From assembly GCA_947179155.2 (NCBI GenBank), contig OX359285.1, positions 12,151,510-12,215,509 on the forward strand: a DNA stretch of 64,000 bases, in the 5' to 3' direction. Below, piece by piece: positions 21,380 through 32,197 of this stretch (its first letter is position 1; each line of letters begins with the position of its first letter). The notes under the pieces were generated by a model. The model did not search any database. It saw nothing but the letters and a program-made list of their open reading frames with translations, and was not told where the DNA came from. The stretch is from Hedera helix (taxonomy: Eukaryota; Streptophyta; Magnoliopsida; Apiales; Araliaceae). Both the position numbers and the translations under genes were made by a program.

Positions 21380-22230
21380 CTTTAAACAATTTAATATAAT
21401 TGTTTAATTGGTGAAAATTAAATACTTTATATTTAATTAACTCTTTCTATAATTAATTACCATTTGTTATTAGATAAATAGTAATTAACTAACTACCTTC
21501 AGTCATTATTTAGTTATAAATAATAACTAATTAATCTTACTTAAATAATTAGTTTATTTATTTTAAAGCTTCTTAATTATTACCTAAGATTAATTAGATA
21601 ATAATTAATTATTTAACTTTATTATAATCTTCTGTAATTATTATTTAATCTTAAATAAATAAATAAATAAATAATCTTACCTTTCTTTAATTATTATTTA
21701 ATAATAATTAATCACTTAATTATCCTTATTTATTATTTAATATAAATAATAAATAATTAAATTATTAACTTTAATTATCTTTAGTTATTATTTATTAATT
21801 AAAAAATAATTAATGACTTCTAAAATCTTTATTATTTAATATAAATTAACTGACAATTAACTAAGTAATTATCCTCACTTATTATTTAATTTAAAGAAAT
21901 TAAATAATAGTTTACCAATTTTAATCCTTTTTAATTATTATTTAATATAAATTAAATTAATAATTAATTATTCATTTAATTCAATTATTATTTAATGCCA
22001 AATAATAATTAATTTATTTATCCTTATTTATTATTTAATTTATAAATTAAGTAGTAAATAATTAATGGAATTTATATTTATGTAACTTAACCATAAATTT
22101 AGATAACTAGATTAATATTTTAAATATTTAAATATTAATCATAATGAAAAATATAATGTCAAATATCACTTTTGTATTATTATTATTATTGTTATAATTT
22201 TAAATTAATTTTTAAACATTTAAATTAATT
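21380..22230. repeat. Degenerate TTATTATTTAAT-rich array inside the Tekay 3' LTR
   Basis: Dozens of degenerate units such as AATTATTATTTAAT and AATAATAATTAATT alternate on both strands for about 850 bases. The same array occupies 34530-35350 in the 5' LTR and, in reverse, 56200-56800. It is part of the LTR rather than a separate satellite. Confidence 0.6.
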
Positions 22231-23860
22231 AATTTATACATAATGAAAAACTTGTAATTATTCTGAAAACTGAACGGAGGGGCAATTTTGTAATTTCTCT
22301 GGAAGTTGGCTCCCGCGGATTGTGCATGCTTAACACAAATTAGGCTCCAAAACGGTATCGTTTTAAAGAATCTGGAGACGGCTTCCGCACATAACGCGCG
22401 AGTGACAGTTTTTTATAACCTAAACGGCGTCGTTTGGCTTCGCTACCGGCAACAACTGCTGGCGCGCAATGCGCGACCAGCTCTTTTTTTTTTCTTAAGC
22501 AGATTAGCTACAGTGAAGAAAATACACACCCTTAATGAAATTATACCTTCAAGTAAGCTTTTAATCTCTCAATAAAAATTCAAAATAATTACCTATCACT
22601 TTATATCAATTTATAACATAAAATTTTAAGTACCCATGATTTAATTCCATATTTTTCATCAAAATGTTGTATCAAATAAACATCTACAAATCATAACTTT
22701 TTATGTATAACTCCATTTTGAGTGATTCAACCCTTGTTTTTCTCATGATTTAATGTTCTCTAATATTAGAACATTAAATCTAAATCTCATGGAAATATTT
22801 TTGGTCATTATTTCCAAGACTTGTTTACACACTACAAAACACATGTTTTTATCATACCAAACATACCTAAATGCAAACCAATCATATTAAACTCAAGTAT
22901 GACATAAATATTACTAATACACATTACTAACTATATTAACATGCTTATACTAACATGATGGATTTTCTAATCCAAAACAAAACTAAATTTAAAATAATCA
23001 TTACCTTGTTTTAGTGGTTATTTTCCTTTTTCTTCCAAAATAGTTGATAAGGCTTGAAGGCATGAACAATCCAAGCTCCTTCTCTTATTCTCCCAATATT
23101 TTGCTCACAATTTCTTATATCTCAAACTCTCTCTTTTGGACTTGAAAAATAATAAAGTGCAAATAACTACAAATGCAAGTATACATGTATAATATTTAGA
23201 TAAAAATATTATATCTATAAGTCATCGTGCACCTAGATGGAAGCTAGGCCAAAGACTTAGTTGGTGAGGATTTGGTGAAAAAAGGGCTCACCAAAATCAA
23301 AACAAGCAACCTTAATTAAATAAATAAAAAAAAAAAAAAAAAAAAACTATCACTTCACTCTCTCTTTCTCTTCTTGCCGCAACATGAGGAACCATTGTCC
23401 CAATTTTTGTGACACACTTGCTTGCTAATTAATTTAATATGTTACACAATTTAATTTCCCAATTGGATCAATCATTGGATCACATTAAATAAACATTGGG
23501 CTTGCTATTTGTGACGCGCCCAAATTCGGGTTCCTCAAACCTCGAATTTGGTATTCACTATTCATACATTCTACTTTCATTAACCGTTACTCAAAACTGT
23601 CATTAATATACATTGCATCTGTTAATATTCAACTTAATACAAAATATATCTAATAAACTCCCAGGGTCATCAACCTTTACATACATACAACGTTACTAGG
23701 ATAAATATTCCATATCTAAAGCCACCAAAATGGATTTAAAACTACCGACTGGGGACATTTCATCACTACGTCATTCCGACATCTTTCCTTTGCCTTTGTC
23801 TTTCTTATTTAGACCCTCAGATTTAACATCTTTGTTTGCGTCACATTAATCAGGCAAGAG

Positions 23861-23879
23861 TGAGCAACCAAAGTGCTCA
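23861..23879 (-). other. LTR stem-loop, copy 4
   Basis: TGAGC, 9-base loop, GCTCA, with GCAAG on both sides in K2. Confidence 0.7.
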
Positions 23880-25995
23880 GCAAGTATAACGAATCTAACA
23901 ATAATGCATCATGAGGAAAAGAATTAATAACAACAACGTAAACAACAAGGTAATATTAACTCATTCTAAATGAAAGGAAATAACTAAAACAAATAGCTTC
24001 TGAAACATGATAATTAAGAATCATACTGAGAGTCACAAGACCATTGAACATAGGTTAATCAAATGAAAACACTGATAACCTGTATGTGTCATGAATACCA
24101 TAAAACCTTAACCACGTACTCGAGGTGATCAACCTCTCGTATCTATGCTTGTGCACATCATATTACCGCATTTCACGTGGTATCAGAATTTAAAGCATCC
24201 GACAAGCTATATCCCCTAACATATGGTTGTTCTTCTCTGTTTCTAGGAGTACGCACCAAAACAATTTGGTTTGGCCCATCACTTAACGATAAAGAGTAAT
24301 TTGAAATTCAAATATGTCAACAGTCTAGCCAAACAAATGGCATAGACTTATAATCATCAACTCACTCATCAGCAATTTTGATTCGTTATAATTGGCATTT
24401 AAGAATGAATGTGAGTAACAATAGAGATTTTTGATCTGAATTTAACAATTTACAACATCATTCGAAATCAATATTCAAGAAAATGGAATAATGATAAAAC
24501 TTAGGAAATTGAACTCAGTTAGGATTTTAATATATAACATATGATTAATGGGTTAAGATTAGGGTTTAAGAACTTACCTCGATGTCCAATTATTAAATTA
24601 ACGGCTAAAAATTCTTTCTTGGACAACCTATAATAATAAAATAATCAAATAATAATAATTTAGTAACCCATGATATTAATATATGTAATTAATATCATTC
24701 ACAACATAAATATTCTACCCGTCAGATCTATATTAGTGTTTACAATTAATTATAAATTAATTTAATTATTAAATCTAATTATGTTCTTTTAGTCCTCATA
24801 TGTAAAACACTTAATTATTAATTGAAATTATTCTTAAAAATTGGAAAAATGTTAAATTTAATTTATAAATCATTTTTATATATTTTATTGATTTCTATCA
24901 ATTTTAAAACATTTATTTTAATTAATTATAATCTTAATGGCATTTTCGTAATTATATTAAAAAATCTGGACCGATGGCAAAATCGTAATTAATCGAAACT
25001 TTGGTCCACTGCGCATGGCGCATACCTGCCTCTTCCCTGCTCTAAACGACGTTGTTTCTTACGCCGGTTACTGAAAGTTTTTGGTCCTCGCGCATGGCGC
25101 GACTCAGCCCTTCCCTTCCCCAAAAACGACATTGTTTCTCTCCCGGTTCTGAAAGAAAAAATTGGCCGCTCGCGCATGGACTTTTTTTTTTCTTCCGTTA
25201 ACAGTAGCTGAACCCAACAATTTAACACCATTTTTTATCATATTTTTCACAACATAATTACTCTAAACTTTATATAATCCATAAATACACATCAAAAAAT
25301 TATATAGAATAATTATCCTAATCATTCACTAATTTTTCACAAAATTATTTTATCACCAAAAATACTAAAATAATTCAAATAAAATATTTTTATACCTTCG
25401 TTATGTTTGAAAATCTTCCTTTGAAGCTTGTTATATCCTTTGATGGCACCAAAATTTCTTCCTTCCTTAGTGGTGATGGTGGGTTTTGGGTGGTGGTGGT
25501 GGTGGTGTGAAAAGAGAGAAATAAAATGGATATGTTGGTTGTTGATAATTGTTGTTTTTTTTTTAATTATTATTTTTACTCTTCCTTATAAGCCTTAAGT
25601 GTGTGAGTTATGTTTAAATTTTACTCTAAGTCCACCGACTTAGGAGTAAAATTGGTAAAAATCATGCACACAACTTAATTTAATACATTACGTAGTTATT
25701 TCGTGTAATAAATATTTTTTATAATATATGTATAATATTTATTTTAATTTACCAAAATTCATAAAATGATTTATAATTAATATTTATATATTTTTAAAAT
25801 AATTTACTTGATAAATTTTGTACACGCATAATGACATGCATGTAATTATATAAGGTACTTTATACTTCCAAAATTAATAAAATAACACACATAATTTAAT
25901 AAAATTAAAATTTTTCATGTTTCCACTTTGTTACATATACATTACGTAAACATCCATGTATTTTCTATTACTACATAATATATACATATATCACT

Positions 25996-25997
<2 letters not shown>

Positions 25998-26040
<43 letters not shown>
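25998..26040. repeat. (TA)n microsatellite
   Basis: About 21 uninterrupted TA units within K2. Confidence 0.9.
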
Positions 26041-26041
<1 letters not shown>

Positions 26042-26544
26042 TATAATAATTTCTTTCACATATTTAAATCACAAAAATATTAAATCTCATACAATAGAAA
26101 TAATTCTATCTTACATACACATAATTATCTTATTAAAATAAGAATTATTCCTATTTGTTAATTATTCTTTTTCACTATATCATATATTTTATATAAACTA
26201 TACAATACAATATTGTGTAATTTATATAATTATTAACATTTTCCTTACTAAATTTTTATTCTCATATAAATTATATATTTATTCTTATATAATTATAAAT
26301 TTCTCTATATTTAATTGTATTTTCTTATATAAAATATATAATTTATTACTATATATATTTTTATATAATTAATTATTTTTTCTTAATAATTCCCAACAAT
26401 TCCCATAATTATTAATTAATCTATAATCAACAATTTTGACCTTGTTAATTCTCTTATTAACTTTTAATTTAATTTAGGATTAATTTCCAATATTAATCCC
26501 CTTTTTATTGACACAATTCATTAAAATTAGTAACCGTAACAATA

Positions 26545-26546
<2 letters not shown>

Positions 26547-26610
<64 letters not shown>
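26547..26610. repeat. Compound (AT)n(AC)n microsatellite
   Basis: About 17 AT units followed directly by about 15 AC units, inside K2. Confidence 0.9.
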
Positions 26611-26611
<1 letters not shown>

Positions 26612-27244
26612 ATTAATTTACACCATTCATATTACCTACCTAGCTTAATTAATTAAAATACACACATTTTATTTATTTAAGTCTTTTTACACGTCATAAT
26701 ATCATGGATATTACATTATTTAAGGAGTTAAGGCCATTAAATTCCAATTCATTTAATTTAACATTGGACTCATTTATTGAGCCCAATGATTATGTATTTA
26801 CTTGATTACACATTAATTATCGTATCCATGATTAATTAAATAATTGGATTGGTTAAATAATTAAATACTCTAGCCCATTAGTGTTAAATTACTAAATGGA
26901 ATAAAAATATTATTATTAATATTTCACATTGCTCCCATTAATTAATAATCATATTAATTAATAAAAAAAATTAATTCACTCATTAAATTCAATTTAATTG
27001 AATATTTAATTAATTGACAACTTAACAATTCCTTTGATATTACACCTTAGGGTTTGTTCACTAATTTAATTAACATATTAGTGACTCCCTTTAATTAACT
27101 CTAGCAATTAATCACATAATTATTTAATCACGTAATTAATTAATCACATAAAAAGATTTAAATAATCTCGTAAAACTAACTCGTTAGAAATTAAATTAAT
27201 ATTTTAATTAATAATGACGTGAAAATTCTAAGACATTACATTCT

Positions 27245-27257
27245 CCCCCCCCCCCCT
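27245..27257 (-). other. Poly-G polypurine tract of the Tekay element
   Basis: 13 C on the plus strand, G on the element strand, four bases before the 3' LTR start. Preceded in element order by GAGGACGAAATTTTTATA, the usual end of chromovirus pol. Confidence 0.8.
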
Positions 27258-27278
27258 ATAAAAATTTCGTCCTCAGAA

Positions 27279-27797
27279 TTACAAAATAAGGTCACTCAAA
27301 TAAAAACGGGTAATTTCTCTCATTTTCTCTTCAAGTTCCCACGTAGCTTCTTTAAGTGCGTGATTCCTCCAAAGTAACTTGACGGAAGGAATTATCTTAT
27401 TCCTCGGCTTCTGTTCCTTCCTCTCAAGTATCTGGACAGGCACTTCCTCGTACGATAAGTCCTTCTCGACATGTATTGGCTCATAGGATATAACGTGCTT
27501 GTAATCTGGTTTATACGGCCGCAACACTGACATATGAAACATATTGTGAATGTGCTCAAGTTTAGGAGGTAATGCTACCTCGTACGCTACTTCACCGACT
27601 CGCCTCAAGATTTCGAACTGTCCTATGAACCTAGGGCTCAGCTTTCCTTTCTTGCCAAATCGAATTTTTCCCTTCCAGGGAGATACTTTCAGAAATACGA
27701 AACTGCCCACGTCGAAGTCCCGCTTTTTGCGATGCAAATATGCGTACTTCTTCTGACGATCTTGAGCTGCTACTAGCAGATTTCTAATCAGTTGCAT
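27279..27797 (-). pseudogene. Integrase C-terminus with chromodomain (Tekay)
   Basis: 172 open residues. They start in the helical linker after the integrase core (RNLLVAAQDRQKKYA), continue through the beta-rich DNA-binding part (FVFLKVSPWKG at about residues 33-43, LSPRFIGQFEILRRVGEVAY at about 53-72) and end in a chromodomain (about residues 122-165: VQILERKEQ, LLWRNH, ATWELEEKM). A chromodomain of this kind recognises histone marks and directs insertion to heterochromatin, which fits where the element sits. The frame is open here but is separated from the core by a TAG upstream. Confidence 0.9.
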
Positions 27798-28481
27798 TGT
27801 GTCTGCAGTCTGCTACACCATTTCAGCTCCAAGCATTCTTCGCTCACCGACCTCGTCCCAACACAACGGTGTTTGACATTTTCTTCCATAAAGCGCTTCG
27901 TACAGTGGCATATCGATACTAGCGTGATAGCTATTATTGTAAGCGAACTCTACCAGTGGCAAATGGTCGTCCTAGCTGCCTTTTAAGTCCATCACAACCG
28001 CTCGGAGCATATCCTCCAGAGTCTGAATCGTTCGCTCGCTCTGGCTGTTAGTTTGCGGATGGTATGCTGTGCTTAACCTCAACTGTGTTTCCATCCTTGC
28101 TTGCAGACTTCTCTAGAAATTTGACATGAATCGCAGATCTCTGTTGGACACAATCGATACCGGCACTCCATGTCCTGACACTATCTCCTTCACATAGAGC
28201 TTCGTTAACTACTCCAGATTGTACCATATTCTAATAGGTAAAAAATGGGCTGACTTGGTCAGACGATCTACTATTACCCAGATGGCGTCTAAACCTTTAT
28301 GTGTCGGTGGCAAACCCACCACAAAGTCCATCGTGATGTGCTCCCACTTTCACTCTAAAATCTCTAGTGGTTGAAGTAGTACGCTCAGTCGCTGATGCTC
28401 TGCTTTAACCAGCTGACATGTCAGACATCGGTTGACGCACTCTACCACTTCTTTTTTCATGTTCGGCCACCAAAAGTACTG
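27798..28481 (-). pseudogene. Integrase catalytic core (Tekay), multiply stopped
   Basis: The minus strand reads the second half of the zinc-binding domain (CVNRCLTCQ), then the core with TMDFVVGLPPT holding the first catalytic Asp, IVSNRDLRF, and AYHPQTNSQSERTIQ with the Glu. The second catalytic Asp, normally in an SDRD context, is Asn here (a G-to-A change). At least five in-frame stops occur; four sit where relatives have Trp or Gln, so they fit G-to-A or C-to-T changes. It joins the adjoining segments in the same overall frame. Confidence 0.85.
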
Positions 28482-28949
28482 CTATAGATCCTGATACATT
28501 TTTGTACTTCCCAGATGTACTGAGTACCTTGTGCTGTGAGCTTCCTGAAGAATCTCTTCCCTTAATTCTGGATCCATTGATACCCAGACTCTCCCTTCAA
28601 ACCTCAACAATCCATTGTTATCAATATTGTACTTAAGCTCCTCCCCTTCAGCAATTTGCTTCTTAATAATACTATAATCTTCGTCCTTCTCCTGAGCCTC
28701 CTTGATTTTAACTAATAAGGTCGGGCTCGCTGTCACCGCGAATAGTTTCTCATTCATCTCCATTGGATATTTGACTTCCAATTCCAGACGTTCAAAATCT
28801 CTTACCAACTCTTCTTGAGTTGTTAACATCATCAATTTATCCCTGCTTTTTCTGTTTAAGGCAACTGCTACTACATTAGCCTTGCTCGGATGGTATAAAA
28901 TTTCACAGTCATAACCCTTGATTAAGTCTAACCATCGGCGCTGCCTCAT
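28482..28949 (-). pseudogene. RNase H end and integrase zinc finger start (Tekay)
   Basis: 155 open residues. The first 40 contain RQRRWLDLIKGYDCEILYHP and the ANVVAVALNRKS end of RNase H, where relatives have VADALSRK. A spacer with charged helices follows, then the first half of the HHCC integrase zinc finger (EEILQEAHSTRYSVHLGSTK, about residues 131-150). Continues into 27798-28481 after a stop. Confidence 0.85.
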
Positions 28950-29024
28950 ATTCAGTTCATTCTGAGTGAAGATATATTTCAGACTTTTGTGATCTGTATA
29001 TATCTCACACTTCTCGCCATACAG

Positions 29025-29411
29025 CTAGTGCCTCCAAATCTTTAGGGTGAAAACTACCGCTGCTAACTCCAGGTCGTGAGTCGGGTAACCCTTCTCATAG
29101 TCCTTTAGCTGACGTGACATATACGCAATGACCTTGTCGTGCTGCATTAGCACACAACCAAGACCCTTGTGTGACGCATCACTGTACACTACAAAACCTC
29201 TCGTGTCGTCTGGTAAAGCCAACACTGGTGCCTGACTCAACCTCTTCTTCAACTCTATGAAACTTTCCTCGCACTTCTCTGACCAGAAAAACTTCACAAT
29301 CTTTCGGGTAAGATTGGTCAACGGTGATACTATCTTTGAAAAATCCTGAATGAATCTCCGATAATATCCCGTTAACCCTAAGAAACTACTGATCTCAGTC
29401 GGCGTCTTCAA
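29025..29411 (-). pseudogene. RT thumb and RNase H (Tekay)
   Basis: 128 open residues: SSFLGLTGYYRRFIQDFSKI (about 8-27) is the conserved RT-RNase H connection, VVYSDASHKGLGCVL (about 74-88) holds the first catalytic Asp of RNase H, and the HDLELAAVVF helix (about 112-121) holds the catalytic Glu. Ends at a TAG in place of the Tyr expected before LYGEKCEIYTDHK, which continues downstream. The upstream TAG at 29412-29414 separates it from the RT palm. Confidence 0.88.
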
Positions 29412-29935
29412 CTATTCCCAATTGATAATTGCCTCCACATTCGCTGGATCTACCGAAACACCATCCTTGTCGGTAGCATGACCTAGAAACTGCACCCTCT
29501 GTAACCAAAATTCACACTTTGAAAACTGGCGTACAACTTCTTCCTTCTCAAAGCCTGCAATGCGATCCTTAAGTGTTCTGCATGCTCCTCCTCTGTCTTT
29601 GCATACACCAATATGTCATCTATGAATACAACCACAAACTTGTCTAAGTACTGCTTGAACACTTTATTCATCATATCCATGAATGTTGTTGGTCCATTCG
29701 TTAGTCTAAATGACATCACTAGAAACTCAGAATGACCATAACGAGTTCTGAATGCCGTTTTCGAGATATCCTCCTCTCTCACCTTCAGTTGATGATAGCC
29801 CGTCCTCAAATCGATCTTCGAAAAGTATTTTGCTCCCTTAAGTTGATCAAACAGATCATATATTCTGGGCAATGGATACTTATTTTTAATGGTGACCTTG
29901 TTCAACTCCTGGTAATCAATACAAAGCCTCATCAA
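29412..29935 (-). pseudogene. Reverse transcriptase palm and fingers (Tekay)
   Basis: About 150 residues in one open stretch (29935-29483). LCIDYQELNKVTIKNKYPLP (about 4-23) and KIDLRTGYHQLKV (about 40-52) carry the first catalytic Asp, and FIDDILVYA (about 105-113) is the YxDD-type active site, intact. After about 29532 one base is missing relative to the expected frame, so the following CEFW.. segment is read out of frame, and pol resumes at 29411. Trp-to-stop and Gln-to-stop codons lie upstream (about 29970-30020). Confidence 0.9.
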
Positions 29936-30022
29936 ACCATCCTTCTTTTTTACAAATAGAACTGGCGCTCCCTATGGTGACACGCTTGTTCTGATGTAAC
30001 CTTTATCTAGCAGTTTCTGCAA

Positions 30023-30547
30023 CTAAACCATCAATTCTTTCATTTCCACTGGTGCCATACGGTACGACGCCTTCGATATCGGTACGATCCCTGGTACCAA
30101 ATCAATAACAAACTCTATTTCTCTGTCCGGCAGTAATTCCAGAATCTCATCTGGGAAAACATCAGTGAATTCTTGTACAACAGGTATCTGACTCAGTTTG
30201 TCTTCGACTCTTCGAGTATCGACCACATGAGCCAAAAAACCTATGCACCGTTTCCTAAGCAACTTTCGTGCTTGCATCATCGGCAAACAACTTGATTGTC
30301 TCGACAATTTACTACCGTAAAATATAACTTTTGACTTATTCAGAGTCTTTAGGTGTACACACTTCTTCTTATAGTCAATAACCGCTCCGTGACTCGATAG
30401 CCAATCCATCCCTGGGATTACGTCGAACTCCCCCAGACGAATCGGTATCAAATTCACGTTAAGTCTAAACCCTCTCAATTCAGCATAACAGTTCCTATGA
30501 ATGTAGTCTACGGGAATGATTTCTTTATTTGCTACTTCTACGCTCAT
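30023..30547 (-). pseudogene. Protease C-terminus and RT N-terminus (Tekay)
   Basis: 174 open residues. FDVIPGMDWLSSHGAVIDY (about 42-60) is the conserved second half of the Tekay protease; VVQEFTDVFPDEI (about 122-134) and FVIDLVPGIVPISKASYRMA (about 146-165) are the RT lead-in. The preceding frame (30803-30525) overlaps by about 20 bases in another frame, so a small indel near 30545 separates the two protease halves. Confidence 0.88.
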
Positions 30548-30803
30548 AGGGTAAATCTAATCTTTTAGCAAAATCTTCAGAAATAAATGAGCAGGTAGCA
30601 CCCAAATCAAATAATACATATGCATTACTATCATTGATCGGAATGATAGCTGACACCACGTCTGTGGAGTCGACTACATCCTGCACAGTCATGTTGAAGA
30701 TGCGCGTTGTGCGTCGGTTAGCCTGGCTGGCTGGCCCTCCAATGTTCAGCCTGCTGCTGTTGTTATTGTTAACTCTATTGCCACTCCCAGCATCTCCCAG
30801 CAT
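30525..30803 (-). pseudogene. Aspartic protease N-terminus (Tekay)
   Basis: 92 open residues. An Asn-rich linker precedes ARIFNMT-type sequence; the active-site loop reads LFDLGATCSFIS (about 66-77), where most chromovirus proteases have DSGA, so the Ser of the triad appears changed to Leu (one C-to-T step). It is joined to Gag through a 10-base tandem duplication at 30786-30805 that shifts the frame. Confidence 0.82.
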
Positions 30804-30805
30804 CT
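30786..30805. repeat. 10-base tandem duplication at the gag-protease join
   Basis: CCCAGCATCT occurs twice head to tail. Ten extra bases change the reading frame between the Gag zinc knuckles and the protease. Likely replication slippage. Confidence 0.8.
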
Positions 30806-31812
30806 CCCTTCCTCTTTGGACAGTCCTTTACATGGTGATCGGTTGCTCCACAGGAAAAACATACCCCTTTCATCTTTTTCGGGCATTGTGGGGCCATGTG
30901 CCCTGGCTGCCTGGAACTATAACAAACATTCTTGCCCTTCATGCATTCGCTCGTGTGGTTCTTACCACAATTTTAGCATCTGCCAACTTTCTTAGCCTCT
31001 CCTCCTGATTTATTGCCTCCGGACAATTGACTCTTATTTCACTTCCTTTTTTTAGGGTTGTTGCCTCCACTGCTCCCCGCTTTCTGGTCCTCCTGGCCTT
31101 TCTTCTTATCCTAGTTAAATTTAGCCAAGGCCTCACTACCACCCTCCGCAATGATTGCCCTTTCCAACAGTTCCGCAAAACTCTTAATCTTTAATACCAC
31201 CACAGAGTAGTACACCCACAACTTCAGTCCCAACTCAATTCTCCAAGCTTTCCTAGCCTCAGAATCAACTTGATGAGTTACAAACCTTGCCAACTCATTA
31301 AACTTGGCTGCATACTCGGCCACATACATACTTTCCTATTTTAACTCGAGGAATTTCACCTCCATTTCTTGTTACATGCTTTCTGAAAAGTAGTTTTCCA
31401 AAAACATTTCTTTAAAGTGTTCCTAGATAATGACACCTTCTCCCGCACGGTCCTTGTTGGCTTTCCACCAGTAGTTCGCCTCCCCCTTCATCATGAAAGT
31501 AGCGAAACTAGTCTTCTGTTCTTCGGCCACCCTAGCGACCTCAAATACCTTCTCCATTTCCTCGATCCAAGACTGTGCCTCGATCGGGTTTATAGTTCCC
31601 TTGAACTCCGGTGGTCCAACCAGATTGAAATCTTTGAAATTTGCCAAGCGCGGCACTGGCTGTGGTGCTGGTTGTACTACCATTGGTAGGGGTCTAGCTT
31701 GCATGACTTTCGCCAGCATCTATGCAAACATCCTCATAGGATTGGGTTGATCCCCAACCTCATTCTCTAACTCTGCGAAATGTTGATTGCGTGGTCTACC
31801 TCTTGGCGGCAT
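30804..31812 (-). pseudogene. Gag of the Tekay element
   Basis: Starts at ATG 31812 (MPPRGRPRN..., the usual Tekay gag start). Capsid: FNLVGPPEFKGTINPIEAQSWIEEM (31640-31560; 25 residues shown only as FNLVGPPEFKG and ending EEM), FMMKGEANYWWK, then YAAKFNELARFV near 31310. Three CCHC knuckles follow: one interrupted by TAA (about 30975), one with its second Cys changed to Ser (about 30935) and one intact (CFSCG..H....C, about 30866-30823). In-frame stops lie at 31722 (TAG), 31425 (TAG), 31374 (TAA), 31338 (TAG) and 31113 (TAG) and later; each can be explained by a single C-to-T or G-to-A change. The frame is otherwise continuous. Confidence 0.88.
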
Positions 31813-32197
31813 GATCTACTAAAAAGCAAATCTTAGACTTACGCTTATAATTCTACGCATTATGTTAGCCAAATTAACAGTTTATAACAAACACATTTGA
31901 TTTAAACAAAGAAATAAATGTATTTATATTCATATACCAATGTTTTCGTATAGACTCAACAAGTGGCATACTTCTATAAACACTCAAAGTGTAAGTTGCC
32001 TATCAACAACTATCCTCCAGTGAACAAAAATTGAGGATTCACTACCATCTACACCAATAACATAACAAAAGTTGGGGTCTAACTAACATCATATGCATAC
32101 ATCAAAACATAAGGACTTACAACAGCTGAACCGTCTCTAATAGAAACAAAAGGTGGGACTCCCTACTAATAGATACTAATAAGATAACAATGACAAA
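31813..32197 (-). other. Spacer between ORF0 and gag (Tekay)
   Basis: About 385 bases without a conserved frame, containing AACAAAAGTTGGGG and similar A-rich sequence. Could hold the gag start region or an RNA signal; nothing specific is visible. Confidence 0.5.

Larger units (their letters stand above)
23510..26715 (-). mobile_element. K2: solo LTR nested in the Tekay 3' LTR
   Basis: Runs from TGTGACGCGCCC to GGATATTACA with no coding between. Flanked by CTATT (23505-23509) and TTATT (26716-26720), a 5-base target duplication with one transition. The intact LTR at 36650 shows the empty site. It contains a stem-loop (23861), CpG modules (25010-25180), the CCACC-type leader (about 25520-25440), and AT and AC microsatellites. 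A single LTR with a target duplication is the product of recombination between the two LTRs of a former element. Confidence 0.88.
20170..27240 (-). repeat. 3' LTR of the Tekay element, split by K2
   Basis: Ends TGTGACGTCCCC (20170) and ACATTACA (27240). Homologous throughout to 33325-37172 apart from the 3.2 kb insertion at 23510. It carries a stem-loop (20503), CpG modules at 22313-22478 (AAACGGCGTCGTTT, GCGCGCAATGCGCG) and runs of TTATTATTTAAT-like repeats at 21380-22230. The open frame at 22306-22575 is the CpG module, not a gene. Confidence 0.88.

Noticed and set aside
21380..22230. CRISPR-like or satellite array of TTATTATTTAAT units
   Set aside because: Units are degenerate, without regular spacers, and the array is an internal part of the Tekay LTR, present in both LTRs.
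25956..26141. Open frame with a long Ile-Tyr run
   Set aside because: Translation of a (TA)n microsatellite; the same holds for 57795-57995.
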